From Persephonella marina EX-H1 (GTDB taxonomy: Bacteria > Aquificota > Aquificia > Aquificales > Hydrogenothermaceae), in assembly GCF_000021565.1 (NCBI RefSeq), contig NC_012440.1, forward strand, positions 1 through 64,000: DNA of 64,000 nucleotides, read 5' to 3'. Shown here one piece after another: positions 45,797 to 54,986 of this stretch. The notes beneath the pieces were generated by a model that worked only from the letters and a program-made list of their open reading frames with translations, had not been told where the DNA came from and did not search any database. Position numbers and translations under genes: made by a program. Positions within the stretch are counted from its first letter, which is position 1. Each line of letters begins with the position of its first letter.

Positions 45797-47067
45797 TAAG
45801 ATAAAAGCCATTTCCAGAGAGGTTTTATATATATTTTGTAACCGTCTATTTCAATCTCTTTTTCTCTATCTGAGGTTACTAAATAGGCCTTTTTCAGGTT
45901 TAGATATCTCATACCTTCTATTAGTGAATTTATCTCTCTCTGAAATGTTTTCCTCTCAGATATATCATAGCTGACATTTATCAGAAGCCTTTCAGCAGGT
46001 ATATAAAAATCAACCTCTTTTTTCTCTTTAAAGTAGTATATCTCAGGATATTTTCTCCTCAGATGGAGAAAAACAGAGTTCTCATACAGTTTTGAGTAAT
46101 CGGGGGAAAAAGAGGTGTTGTATATATAATTAAATCCATTATCTATAATAAAAACCTTTTTAGGATTTCTCTGTTCTTCTTTTACAGAACTTCTAAATAT
46201 GGAAGTTGTAAAAAGAGTATAAGCATCACTTAAATATTCAAAATATTCAAATAAAGTATCTTTAGATAGTTTATAACCCATAGATTTAAAATCGTTGTAC
46301 AACTTGCTTATACTTATCAAAGTCGCCGGATTAGAGAAAATATATTTAATAAGCAGCTTTAGTAATGAAAGATTTTTGATACCATACCTTTCAATAACAT
46401 CCCTGTAAACGATCAGATCCACATAATCTCTTAAAGTTCTTACTATAACATCCTCATTTTCTTCCAGGGCGATTTCAGGAAAACCACCCTGAAGCAGATA
46501 GTTCTCAAGATTCTTCTTTATAAAGGAGATACTCTTTGATGAATAAAGATTTATCTGAATATCTCTGAATTTTAAATACTCTTTAAAACTCAATGGAAAT
46601 ATCTCATAGGTTATAGTTCTTCCTCTTAAAGAGGTTGCTATCTCTTTTGAAAGTAATTTAGATGAAGAGCCTGTTAAAAAGATATTTGCATTTAGGCTGT
46701 CATAGATTCTTCTAACAAACTTTTCCCAGTGTTTAACCTCTTGAATCTCATCAAAAAAGATATAGATCTTTTCATCCCTCTTTTCTGGGAAAAGCTCAAA
46801 GTAAGCCTCTATAATCTCATTTAGATTTCTGTAACTCAGTCCGGTAAGTCTTTCATCCTCAAAACTGATATAAATAATATTCCTGTTTAAACCTTTTTTT
46901 CTGAGTTTACTGATTATCTGATAAAGTATGTACGTCTTTCCACTTCTCCTTACTCCAATTAATGAGATTATTTTTTTTGAATTGATAGGAATGTTATAAT
47001 CCCTTTCTATAAAATTAAGATCCCTTTCCTGGAAGTCTGTTATCAGTTTTTTGAAAAGTTCTGTCAT
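45793..47067 (-). CDS. AAA_14/DUF4143 family ATPase
   Basis: A 424-residue ATPase of the widespread archaeal/bacterial AAA_14-DUF4143 group, of unknown role. Walker A is GVRRSGKTYIL, Walker B IFFDEIQEVKHW, sensor-like FLTGSSSKLLSKEIATSLRGR, followed by a winged-helix and the nuclease-like DUF4143 C-terminal region with YYFKEKKEVDFYIP. Such genes are scattered and often acquired horizontally. I chose the ATG at 47067 because AAGGATG is 6 bp upstream. Codon use is richer in AAA/TTA than in flanking genes. Confidence 0.85.
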   Translation of the reverse strand: MTELFKKLITDFQERDLNFIERDYNIPINSKKIISLIGVRRSGKTYILYQIISKLRKKGLNRNIIYISFEDERLTGLSYRNLNEIIEAYFELFPEKRDEKIYIFFDEIQEVKHWEKFVRRIYDSLNANIFLTGSSSKLLSKEIATSLRGRTITYEIFPLSFKEYLKFRDIQINLYSSKSISFIKKNLENYLLQGGFPEIALEENEDVIVRTLRDYVDLIVYRDVIERYGIKNLSLLKLLIKYIFSNPATLISISKLYNDFKSMGYKLSKDTLFEYFEYLSDAYTLFTTSIFRSSVKEEQRNPKKVFIIDNGFNYIYNTSFSPDYSKLYENSVFLHLRRKYPEIYYFKEKKEVDFYIPAERLLINVSYDISERKTFQREINSLIEGMRYLNLKKAYLVTSDREKEIEIDGYKIYIKPLWKWLLSY

Positions 47068-47073
47068 TTTATC

Positions 47074-47119
47074 ATCCTTCATAAGGATAAATATAAATAA
47101 TTTTATCCTTGTTAACAAG
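47074..47119 (-). promoter_or_regulatory. Palindromic operator-like sequences upstream of the AAA ATPase gene
   Basis: ATCCTT-CAT-AAGGAT (47074-47088) is immediately upstream of the start codon, followed by a further ATCCTT (47105-47110) and a perfect 12-bp palindrome CTTGTTAACAAG (47108-47119). They look like operator sites; no regulator gene is adjacent. Confidence 0.4.
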
Positions 47120-47247
47120 ACTAAAATCCAATCAAAAAGAAAAGATTTTTGGAAAGAATAATGCGGAATAATATAGATCAGTCTGTTATATATATTTAAC
47201 GGCCTTCTTAAATGGACTTATGTAAAGAGTTGATTTTTTTAAATATA

Positions 47248-47263
47248 ACCTTATCATTAAGGT
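47248..47263 (+). promoter_or_regulatory. Dyad upstream of the copper operon
   Basis: ACCTTA-TCAT-TAAGGT lies 30 bp before the Met-rich gene, just upstream of TACTAA (47267-47272), a possible -10. ACCTT/AAGGT dyads between -35 and -10 elements are typical of MerR/CueR-type metal regulators, though this dyad is shorter. The link to copper is inferred from the genes it precedes. Confidence 0.45.
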
Positions 47264-47293
47264 AAGTACTAAATTTTGTAGTAGGAGTTTAAG

Positions 47294-47662
47294 ATGAAAA
47301 GGAATTTGGTTGTGGCTGTTTTGTGTTTTTCTATTTATACAGGATTGTCTATGGCCCATGAAGATGTGGGCGACACAAATGAAATGGAAACTCAGATGCA
47401 TAAAAGTCATTTCTCACAAAAAGGGATGGGTATGCATGGAGGAATGGGAATGATGCAGATTATGATGATGGATCCTGAGATTAAAAAAATAATGATGAAA
47501 CATATGAGAGAATGTAAAAAGCAGGTCATGAAAAAAATGATGGGTGATCAAATGGTTTTAAAAAGAATGATAAGGATGCTTGTTATGAATAAAGATACAG
47601 AAAAAGAGATTCTGAAAGAAAATCCTGATCTAAAAGAAGAGATCAAAAGTATGCTGAAATAG
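47294..47662 (+). CDS. Periplasmic methionine-rich copper-binding protein
   Basis: A 122-residue exported protein with a signal peptide (residues 1-21, ending GLSMA before HED). The mature part has MGMHGG and MGMMQIMMMD clusters; 23 of the 122 residues are Met. Met/His clusters bind Cu(I) in periplasmic copper proteins. It heads the operon with the multicopper oxidase and CopB, so I infer a copper chaperone or sink. A small hairpin (ATAGAT-CAGG-ATCTAT, 47659-47674) overlaps its stop codon. Confidence 0.75.
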   Translation: MKRNLVVAVLCFSIYTGLSMAHEDVGDTNEMETQMHKSHFSQKGMGMHGGMGMMQIMMMDPEIKKIMMKHMRECKKQVMKKMMGDQMVLKRMIRMLVMNKDTEKEILKENPDLKEEIKSMLK

Positions 47663-47733
47663 ATCAGGATCTATAGATCTGTTTAAATGACGAAATAACC
47701 AGTATTTCCAAATAAAAGTTTAAGAGGTTTGCT

Positions 47734-49431
47734 ATGAGATTAAATAGAAGGGATCTATTAAAACTATCCGCTTCTTCTTTTGCACTTGGTTTATTAGGTA
47801 AACCGGTTCCTCTGTTTGCAGCAAGCAGAGGATTTCATATAGCTGATAGAAAGGAAACAGATACCACAGTGGAGTATGAGATAGTAATTAAAAAAGAAAG
47901 GATACCCATTGGAGATAAAAAAGGTACAGCATTTTTATTTAATGATAACTTCCCTGCACCATTAATAAGGTTAAAAGAGGGTAAACAGGCTGTTATAAAA
48001 GTATTTAATGAAACTGATGAATCCACATCAATACACTGGCATGGCTTAATATTACCTAACGATATGGATGGTGTTCCTGGTGTTACATACAGAGGAATTC
48101 TCCCTAAAAGCAGTTTTGTTTACAGCTTTCCTGTAATTCAGAGTGGTACATACTGGTACCACAGCCATACAGGTCTGCAAGAACAACAGGGACATTACGG
48201 CCCATTAATAATAGACCCTAAAGATCCGGAGCCGTTTGAATACGACAGGGATTATGTTGTTCAGCTTTCTGACTGGACATATGAGGATCCTGACGAAGTA
48301 TTACTTCATCTAAAAAAATGGGATGGATATTACAACTACCAGAAAAGAACTGTTTTTGATTTATATGAGGATATAAAGGAAAAAGGATTCCAGAATACAT
48401 TAAGAGAAAGGTTAATGTGGGCTAAAATGAGAATGAATCCAAGGGATATTTCTGATATTACAGCATCAACCTTCATTTATCTAATAAATGGTCTGACTAA
48501 GGAGGAAAATCCAACATTCATTTTTAAAAAAGGTGAGAGAGTAAGACTCAGATTTATAAATGCTGCAGCATCTACATATTTTGACGTGAGAATACCCGGT
48601 CTAAAGATGAGAGTTGTACAGGCAGATGGTCAGAGTATAGAGCCTGTTGATATTGATGAGTTTAGAATCGCTATCGCAGAGACATACGATGTCATAGTTC
48701 AGCCTGAAGAAAATATACCTTACACAATTTTTGCGGAAACAATGGATAGAAGTGGATATACAAGGGCAACACTCTCTCCGGATAGAGGACTTCAGGCTCC
48801 TATTCCTAAAAGAAGGCCTCCTTCCACAAGGGGAATGAAAGCGATGGGAATGTCACACAGTATGAAATCAAAGGGGTTGTGTGGTGAATGCGAACTGATC
48901 TCAGATCCTACAAGGGAGATATTTGGAGCAGATGCAGCCATGATACAGAAAAGTCCAATATGCAGAATTGATGATCCTGGAGTTGGATTTGAAGGTGTGG
49001 ATCATAAAGTTTTAACGTATGCAGATTTAAGAAGTATAGAACCATTTGAAAGGAGAAAACCAACAAGACAGATAGATATCCATCTTGTAGGAAATATGGA
49101 AAGATACATATGGAAGATGTACTCATACGACGGAAAAAGATGGAGTTCTGAGTTTCACCAACTGATTAAAGCAAGATATAACGAAAGGATTAGAATCGTT
49201 TTTATAAATCACACAATGATGGATCATCCCATCCATCTACACGGGATGTGGATGTATCTTCAGAATAACAGTGGGGAGTACAGCCCAAGAAAGCATACGG
49301 TAAATATAAAGCCTGCAGAAAAACTGTGTGTTGAGATAGATAATGATGCTTTAGGAAACTGGGCATTTCACTGTCATATTATGTATCACATGCACACAGG
49401 TATGTTTAGAGTTTTACAGGTGTGTAAATAG
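47734..49431 (+). CDS. copA: Multicopper oxidase, CopA-like, Tat-exported
   Basis: A 565-residue periplasmic copper oxidase. The N-terminus has a twin-arginine signal (NRRDLLKLSASS) followed by a hydrophobic segment to about residue 29. All four copper motifs are present: HWHGLI, YWYHSHTG, HPIHLHGMW and HCHIMYHMHTGMF, the last giving the type 1 Cys, His and axial Met ligands. A Met-rich loop (RGMKAMGMSHSMKSKG) in the last third is typical of Cu(I)-oxidising members. Probably oxidises Cu(I) to the less toxic Cu(II). The name copA here means the oxidase, not the P-type ATPase. Confidence 0.93.
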   Translation: MRLNRRDLLKLSASSFALGLLGKPVPLFAASRGFHIADRKETDTTVEYEIVIKKERIPIGDKKGTAFLFNDNFPAPLIRLKEGKQAVIKVFNETDESTSIHWHGLILPNDMDGVPGVTYRGILPKSSFVYSFPVIQSGTYWYHSHTGLQEQQGHYGPLIIDPKDPEPFEYDRDYVVQLSDWTYEDPDEVLLHLKKWDGYYNYQKRTVFDLYEDIKEKGFQNTLRERLMWAKMRMNPRDISDITASTFIYLINGLTKEENPTFIFKKGERVRLRFINAAASTYFDVRIPGLKMRVVQADGQSIEPVDIDEFRIAIAETYDVIVQPEENIPYTIFAETMDRSGYTRATLSPDRGLQAPIPKRRPPSTRGMKAMGMSHSMKSKGLCGECELISDPTREIFGADAAMIQKSPICRIDDPGVGFEGVDHKVLTYADLRSIEPFERRKPTRQIDIHLVGNMERYIWKMYSYDGKRWSSEFHQLIKARYNERIRIVFINHTMMDHPIHLHGMWMYLQNNSGEYSPRKHTVNIKPAEKLCVEIDNDALGNWAFHCHIMYHMHTGMFRVLQVCK

Positions 49432-49443
49432 TGGAGGATAAAA

Positions 49444-50175
49444 ATGTTTAAAAGATTATTAATATCAATAGGATTAATCTCTTTTTTATATGGAGTATCT
49501 AATGCAGAACCTTCAGAAGATTGCGACTTTTATCCTGTAAAAAAGATGAAGCCTTTGTACTATGGCCAGATATTATTTGACAGGCTTGAGTATGATGATA
49601 GTAAGAGATTAAACTATGAGGTTACATCGTGGTATGGCGGGGATTATCAAAGATTCTGGATAGAGGTTGAGGGAGAGAATAATTTTGAAAAAGAGGAAGG
49701 AGATTTAGAAAGATTAGATGTACTTTATGGAAAACTTTTTTCCCCTTTCTGGGATATTAGAGCAGGCGTAGGTTATAGAAGCTCTTACGGTGACGGAACA
49801 AAGGACAGAAAATCATTTGTTGTAGGGTTAAAAGGTCTTGCTCCTTACTGGTTTGAGGTGGATACAAACATGAGGTTTACAACTGAAGGTGAGCTTTATG
49901 GAGATGTTGAGGCGGAGTATGATCTTTTATTCACCCAGAGATTAGTTTTTCAACCACGAATAGATACGACATTCTCTTTTTCTGATATACCTGAGATAGG
50001 TGTTTATAATGGGATCAATAATATAAATTTAAGTTTCAGATTGAGATACGAACTGAAAAGGGAGTTTGCCCCTTACATAGGATTTTCTTACAACAGTTTT
50101 TTTGGAGACATTAAAGATAGAAATGGTAAAGATCATGATTTAACTGCGTTCTTCGGAGTGAGGGTCTGGTTTTAA
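49444..50175 (+). CDS. copB: Outer-membrane copper resistance protein CopB
   Basis: A 243-residue protein with a signal peptide (RLLISIGLISFLYGVSNA) and then a CopB-type beta-barrel. LYYGQILFDRLEY at the mature N-terminus, SWYGGDYQRFWIEVEGE and the repeated strands ending in an aromatic residue (FFGVRVWF C-terminus) match the family. It lacks the long Met-rich N-terminal extension of Pseudomonas CopB. It lies 12 bp after copA with a strong SD (GGAGG). No terminator is evident before the rplU promoter. Confidence 0.9.
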   Translation: MFKRLLISIGLISFLYGVSNAEPSEDCDFYPVKKMKPLYYGQILFDRLEYDDSKRLNYEVTSWYGGDYQRFWIEVEGENNFEKEEGDLERLDVLYGKLFSPFWDIRAGVGYRSSYGDGTKDRKSFVVGLKGLAPYWFEVDTNMRFTTEGELYGDVEAEYDLLFTQRLVFQPRIDTTFSFSDIPEIGVYNGINNINLSFRLRYELKREFAPYIGFSYNSFFGDIKDRNGKDHDLTAFFGVRVWF

Positions 50176-50200
50176 GGTTGTTTACTAATTTTACACACAA

Positions 50201-50228
50201 TTGAAAAACTCTCTTTTTGTGATAAAAT
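50201..50228 (+). promoter_or_regulatory. Promoter for rplU-rpmA
   Basis: -35 TTGAAA (50201-50206), 16-bp spacer, -10 TAAAAT (50223-50228), about 42 bp before the rplU start. Confidence 0.55.
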
Positions 50229-50270
50229 ATTATTTTGCATTTTATCCAGACAGATTAAGGAGGTAAAAGT

Positions 50271-50564
50271 ATGTTTGCGGTTATAAAAACAGGAGGAAAG
50301 CAGTACAGGGTTGAGCCTGGCATGCTTTTAAAGGTTGAGAAACTTCCAGCAGATGTTGGAGAAACTGTAGAGATAGAAGCATCCTTAATAAAGGATGATC
50401 AGGGGAATATCAAGACTGAAGGAAAGGTTGAGGCTGAAGTTGTAGAACATGGAAAACACAAAAAGGTTCTCGTATTCCATTTTAAGAGAAAGAAAAACTA
50501 CAAAAAGTTAAATGGACACAGACAGCCTTACACATTAATTAAGATTAAAGATATCAAGGCTTAA
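50271..50564 (+). CDS. rplU: 50S ribosomal protein L21
   Basis: A 97-residue L21 that opens FAVIKTGGKQYRVEPG and contains VLVFHFKRKKNYKKLNGHRQ near the end, both family signatures. SD AAGGAGG. Directly upstream of rpmA, the usual arrangement; obgE, often the third gene, is not here. Confidence 0.97.
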   Translation: MFAVIKTGGKQYRVEPGMLLKVEKLPADVGETVEIEASLIKDDQGNIKTEGKVEAEVVEHGKHKKVLVFHFKRKKNYKKLNGHRQPYTLIKIKDIKA

Positions 50565-50579
50565 AAGGAGGATTAAGAT

Positions 50580-50837
50580 ATGGCTTCAAAGAAAAGTGGT
50601 GGTTCAGCTAAGAACGGTAGGGATTCATTCAGTAAACGTCTTGGTGTGAAAAGGTATGACGGACAGGTTGTGAAAGCTGGAAATATACTTGTCAGACAGA
50701 GGGGAACAAAGATATACCCTGGAAAGAATGTTGGACTTGGTAATGACTACACACTTTTCGCACTTATAGACGGAAAGGTTAAGTTTGAAACATCTAAAGG
50801 AAAGAAAGTAGTAAGCGTATATCCACTTGATGCATAA
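50580..50837 (+). CDS. rpmA: 50S ribosomal protein L27
   Basis: The 85-residue L27: [21 protein letters not shown] and the IRQRGT-like [16 protein letters not shown] are diagnostic. The mature N-terminus reaches the peptidyl-transferase centre. There is no Firmicutes-type cleavable N-terminal extension. SD AAGGAGG. Confidence 0.97.
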   Translation: MASKKSGGSAKNGRDSFSKRLGVKRYDGQVVKAGNILVRQRGTKIYPGKNVGLGNDYTLFALIDGKVKFETSKGKKVVSVYPLDA

Positions 50838-50860
50838 AAAGCAGGCTTTTTGCCTGCTTT
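50838..50860. terminator. Bidirectional terminator between rpmA and rodA
   Basis: Perfect 9-bp stem AAAGCAGGC / GCCTGCTTT around a TTTTT loop, directly after the rpmA stop and overlapping the rodA stop. A/T tracts on both sides allow use in both directions. Confidence 0.85.
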
Positions 50861-51953
50861 AAAAATGTAATCTCTCCCTTTTATGTGTGTATATAACACT
50901 CAGTACAGTTCCAACTATCAGAGAAAAAGTAACGACAGAACTTCCCCCGTAACTTAAGAATGGGAGTGTTATCCCAACAACAGGTGCCAGACCTACAGTC
51001 ATGGCTATATTTATAAAAGCCTGAACAGTTATAAGACCTCCAGCTCCGTAACAGATATACTTACCACCGTAATACTTTATCTTACTTCCAAGGTACAGAA
51101 TCCTCAGTCCAAGAATAAGGTAGGCTGTAAGAATGGTTATAGATACGACAAATCCCCATTCCTCACCTATCGTTGCAAATATAAAATCTGTATGCTGCTC
51201 AGGCAGGAAGAAAAGCTTTGACTGTGTTCCCTGAAGGTATCCTTTCCCGAATATATAACCTGAACCTATCGCTATCTTTGACTGGAGTATATGGTATGCT
51301 GTTCCGAAAGGATCGGCTTCAGGATTTAGAAAGGCAAGTATCCTTTTTTTCTGGTAGTCCTTAAGATGTTCCCATATGAAAGGTGCGCTGAGTACCAGAA
51401 CGGAAAGTGTTGCGATTATATACTTCTTGTTCAGATTCGCAAGGAAAAGTATTATAACAACAGGTATAAGAACGGTTATCGCTGTTCCAAGATCAGGCTG
51501 TTTCAGAATGAGAATAAAAGGTATTGTAGATAGAACAAATATCTTCAGTCCTTCAATGAAAGAAACCCTCTTACTGTTTTCAAGTATGTAGGCAACCATC
51601 AGTATGATTATAAATTTCATCATCTCTGAAGGCTGGATCATAAAAAAACCAAGTTTTATCCATCTTTTTGCGCCCAGGATCGTTGTTCCAAAGAATATAA
51701 CAGCTATAAGGAGCAATATTCCGGTGATATAGAGGTAGGGAGCTGCATTGAGTAACTTTCTGTAGTCTAAAGAGGGAAATATTAGAATTATAAATGTACC
51801 TATTAAGGCGTAAACAGCCTGTTTTATATAAAGTGATGAGTACTCATGGAATGTGGCACTGTATATGTTTATAACACTCCATGTGAGGAGACCGAGGACT
51901 GTAAACAGTATAACAGGATCGTATCTGCTGAAAAATGTCTTAATGTTTTTCAT
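50859..51953 (-). CDS. rodA: Peptidoglycan polymerase RodA
   Basis: A 364-residue SEDS glycosyltransferase with about ten membrane helices that polymerises lipid II in the elongasome. Signature segments are FGTTILGAKRWIKLGFFMIQPSE, LKQPDLGTAI, the catalytic-loop region FLPEQHTDFIFATIGEEWGF and LPFLSYGGSS. Last gene of the mre operon; it overlaps mrdA by 14 bp. Confidence 0.95.
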   Translation of the reverse strand: MKNIKTFFSRYDPVILFTVLGLLTWSVINIYSATFHEYSSLYIKQAVYALIGTFIILIFPSLDYRKLLNAAPYLYITGILLLIAVIFFGTTILGAKRWIKLGFFMIQPSEMMKFIIILMVAYILENSKRVSFIEGLKIFVLSTIPFILILKQPDLGTAITVLIPVVIILFLANLNKKYIIATLSVLVLSAPFIWEHLKDYQKKRILAFLNPEADPFGTAYHILQSKIAIGSGYIFGKGYLQGTQSKLFFLPEQHTDFIFATIGEEWGFVVSITILTAYLILGLRILYLGSKIKYYGGKYICYGAGGLITVQAFINIAMTVGLAPVVGITLPFLSYGGSSVVTFSLIVGTVLSVIYTHKRERLHF

Positions 51954-53733
51954 TTATAAGTCCTTCTTTATAAAGTTTCATTATAATGGATTTTGTTATG
52001 GGAACCGCTGTTTTACTACCTCCTATACCATGTTCCACAAAAACAGAGAGGGCAAATCTTGGTTTTTTGTATGGAAAAAACGCAACATACCATGCGTGGT
52101 TCTGTAAATCCCATCTGTCTATCTTTTTGTTTTTTTCAGGCTTTCTGAAAACCTGTGCTGTTCCCGTTTTTCCTGCATTTTTTACAGGGAGATCTGACAG
52201 TTTTCTTGCCGTCCCTTTCTTCCCATAAACAACGAGATACAAACCCTTTTTTATGACTTTGATATAATCCTTCTTTATATCAAGAACCCTGATAAGTTCA
52301 GGCTTTGTTTCAACAAGTTCCTGAAGATCCATATCAAAATAACTTTTAAGAAGTTTTGGCTTATAGACCTTCCCGCCGTTGGCTATAGGTGATATGATCT
52401 TTATACCGTCAAAGGGTGTGATAGCGAGAAATCCCTGTCCTATACTGTAGTTTACAGTATCCCCAAGAAACCAGGGCTCTCCTATTGCAGACATCTTCCA
52501 TTCAGGAACGGGAACCCTTGATCTTCTCTTTTCAATCTCAGGATTTAGCTTCTCACCGAGTCCAAAAAGTGAGGCATAGTAGGATATCTTTGTAGCCCCA
52601 AGATCAAGACCTATCTGGTAAAAATATGTATCACACGACATCTCAAGAGCCTGTCTGACATCAATACTGCCACACCCTGAAGGATCCCAGTTTCTGTAAA
52701 CCCAGTTTCCTATCTCAAAGGATCCACCGCTGTATATTTTCTGGTATGGTGACACAACCCCTTCCTGAAGGGCTGCAAGGCCTACAATTATCTTAAATAT
52801 TGATCCTGGAGGGTATATACCGCTTAAAGCTTTATTGAATAATGGTTTATACTTGTTTTTAATTAGCTTATTCCACTCTTTTTTAGTCAGGCCGTCTGAG
52901 AACTTCTGTATGTTGTAAAGGGGATAACTTAGAAGGGCAAGAATCTCATAGTTCTGTGGATTTACAATAATCACAGCTCCAGATTTCTGTCCTGAGTTTT
53001 TAAAGGCCTCATAGGCTATCTTCTGTATTCTTGCATCAATTGTAAGATATATATCGTTACCCCTTTTTGGTTGTATCTCCCACAGAACCTTTTTCAGTCT
53101 TCCAAGTGCATCAACAACAACAGCTTTTACACCGTACTTACCTCTCAGATACCTGTCGTAGATCTTCTCAACACCCTGTTTTCCTATAAGCATATCAGGT
53201 GATAGTGATGGATCTTCCCTCAGATCCTTCTCAGATGGATAACCTACATAACCGAGTAGGTGGGGCATATACTTTGCGTACTCTGTGTAAACCCTTTTAG
53301 GCTGAACCTCAATAAAAAGACCATTAAATAGGTATGAGTAGTTAAAGAAAATCTTTATACTTTTTTCAGATAGATCTTTTTTTATTATAACCTTTCTGGC
53401 AAAGCCTTTTTTTATTCTCTCTTCGGTCTTTTCGTCTAAATCTATCCCGAGTATCTTCTTCAGATTCTTTTTCAGTTCAGGAAGATTCTTTTTTACTATG
53501 TATGGAAAGACATACAGGTTGTAGGAAGGCTCATCATAAGCAAGTAGAATACCGTTCCTGTCGTATATCTTTCCTCGTGGGGGATTTAATGTTATAAGTC
53601 TGAGATGGTTCTTTTCAGAAAGCTCCCTGTAGTATGTACCCTTAAGGATCTGCAGGTACACAAGTCTCCCTGCTAAGATCAGGAATACCAGTAAGAAAGC
53701 TATCACTAAAAGATTAAATCTGTCTATTCTCAT
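51940..53733 (-). CDS. mrdA: Penicillin-binding protein 2 (transpeptidase)
   Basis: A 597-residue class B PBP. It has one N-terminal membrane helix (residues 9-27), a PBP dimerisation domain (about 55-220) and a transpeptidase domain with active-site SxxK in YPPGSIFKI, SxN-equivalent in SCDTYFYQ and KTGTAQ. It crosslinks the side wall together with RodA. Its start overlaps the end of mreD by 20 bp. Confidence 0.95.
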   Translation of the reverse strand: MRIDRFNLLVIAFLLVFLILAGRLVYLQILKGTYYRELSEKNHLRLITLNPPRGKIYDRNGILLAYDEPSYNLYVFPYIVKKNLPELKKNLKKILGIDLDEKTEERIKKGFARKVIIKKDLSEKSIKIFFNYSYLFNGLFIEVQPKRVYTEYAKYMPHLLGYVGYPSEKDLREDPSLSPDMLIGKQGVEKIYDRYLRGKYGVKAVVVDALGRLKKVLWEIQPKRGNDIYLTIDARIQKIAYEAFKNSGQKSGAVIIVNPQNYEILALLSYPLYNIQKFSDGLTKKEWNKLIKNKYKPLFNKALSGIYPPGSIFKIIVGLAALQEGVVSPYQKIYSGGSFEIGNWVYRNWDPSGCGSIDVRQALEMSCDTYFYQIGLDLGATKISYYASLFGLGEKLNPEIEKRRSRVPVPEWKMSAIGEPWFLGDTVNYSIGQGFLAITPFDGIKIISPIANGGKVYKPKLLKSYFDMDLQELVETKPELIRVLDIKKDYIKVIKKGLYLVVYGKKGTARKLSDLPVKNAGKTGTAQVFRKPEKNKKIDRWDLQNHAWYVAFFPYKKPRFALSVFVEHGIGGSKTAVPITKSIIMKLYKEGLINEKH

Positions 53734-54169
53734 TTATTATCTGCACTATATAGAATATTAAGAAGTTTAAAAAAACATATGCAAAAAATGAGACATTTAT
53801 ATAAAAGATGCCAGTTTTCAGAAATGTCAGTAGTATTTTAACAGTTATATCCATAACGGATAACAGTATTATAAGTATAGATCTTATGAAAATATCACCA
53901 AGGAAAAATCTGTTCTTTACGCTAAATGTTGCCAGTGTTAAAAGAAGTTTACTGATAAGGTTAAAAGCTGTAGGAACGGGGTTTAACATATCCTGAAGGA
54001 TACCAACAAATATGGAAAACTTCAGTGAATCTTTCAGACCGTGGTTAAGTGTATAAAGGATTATGAGGATCACAAGAAAGTCAGGGGTAAAGTTCATAAC
54101 TGAGAGATTCTTTATAACTATAGAAGACTGAAGTATAAGCAGTACCAAAGCTAAGATGTATATTCTCAT
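53714..54169 (-). CDS. mreD: Rod-shape-determining protein MreD
   Basis: A 151-residue protein with five or so membrane helices and little conservation, as usual for MreD; NFTPDFLVILIILYTLNHG and the FVGILQDMLNP segment match the family. The position between mreC (4-bp overlap) and mrdA settles the call. Confidence 0.88.
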   Translation of the reverse strand: MRIYILALVLLILQSSIVIKNLSVMNFTPDFLVILIILYTLNHGLKDSLKFSIFVGILQDMLNPVPTAFNLISKLLLTLATFSVKNRFFLGDIFIRSILIILLSVMDITVKILLTFLKTGIFYINVSFFAYVFLNFLIFYIVQIINENRQI

Positions 54170-54981
54170 CTCTTTTTACTTTTTTCCCTCTTTGTTATAA
54201 CAACAACATACTCAACAGAAAGGGGATTTATATCAAGTTTTATATCAACATTTTTGAAGAAGTCACCTTCCTCGTAGTTTATACTTTTAATCTTTCCTAT
54301 AGGGATTCCGGGGGGATAGTTTTTACCTACATCTGTAGTCTCAATAATATCACCTATCCTTATATCCTGTTGAGGTTTGACGTACTTTAATACGCCTGAT
54401 TTGAGATCTTTACCCTGAAAAAAGACGAGCTCCCTTGTTTTCCTTGTTCTTGCAGGTATCCTGAAATTTTTGTCTGATACTAACAGAACGGAAGAGCTGA
54501 AAGGACCTACACTGTACACAATACCGAGAAGGTATCCGTCAGATACAACAAGATCACCTTTTTTTATACCGCTTTTCTTCCCAAGATTTATGATAAGAAA
54601 GTTTGACCAGTTATCAGGGGAAAAGCCTATAACTTTCCCTGTCAGTAGCCTGTATTTTTTAAATCTCTTTTTGAAATTTGCTATGGAGGAAAGCCTCTGG
54701 TTCTCAATCTCATACTGTTTTAAAAGTGTTATCTCACCTTTTAATCTTTCTATCTCTTTCTTCAGCTCTTTATTTTCTCTGTAAAGTCTGTAGTTATCCT
54801 CAACAGATCTTATAACAGAGGAGAATGTTTCATAAACGCCGTCTACAGCTTTCAGAAATGGATGAAAGACTGTGAGGACGGCCCCTTTGGAGTTTGGTAT
54901 AAGAAAAAGGTAAACAACGCTTATAGATAAAACAATAACAACAAAAAGGGTTACCCTTTTAAATCCTTTTTTTTTAAACAT
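54166..54981 (-). CDS. mreC: Rod-shape-determining protein MreC
   Basis: A 271-residue protein with one N-terminal membrane helix (about residues 10-30), a periplasmic coiled coil (NRLYRENKELKKEIERLKGE-type heptads, about 65-100) and the beta-sandwich domain with DNWSNFLIINLGKKSGIKKGD and VVSDGYLLGIVYSV. Scaffold that links MreB to PBP2 and RodA. Confidence 0.94.
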   Translation of the reverse strand: MFKKKGFKRVTLFVVIVLSISVVYLFLIPNSKGAVLTVFHPFLKAVDGVYETFSSVIRSVEDNYRLYRENKELKKEIERLKGEITLLKQYEIENQRLSSIANFKKRFKKYRLLTGKVIGFSPDNWSNFLIINLGKKSGIKKGDLVVSDGYLLGIVYSVGPFSSSVLLVSDKNFRIPARTRKTRELVFFQGKDLKSGVLKYVKPQQDIRIGDIIETTDVGKNYPPGIPIGKIKSINYEEGDFFKNVDIKLDINPLSVEYVVVITKREKSKKR

Positions 54982-54986
54982 CCTTT

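Noticed and set aside
45793-47119. The AAA ATPase gene as part of an insertion sequence
   Set aside because: No transposase motif, terminal inverted repeats or target duplication are visible; AAA_14/DUF4143 proteins are not transposases.
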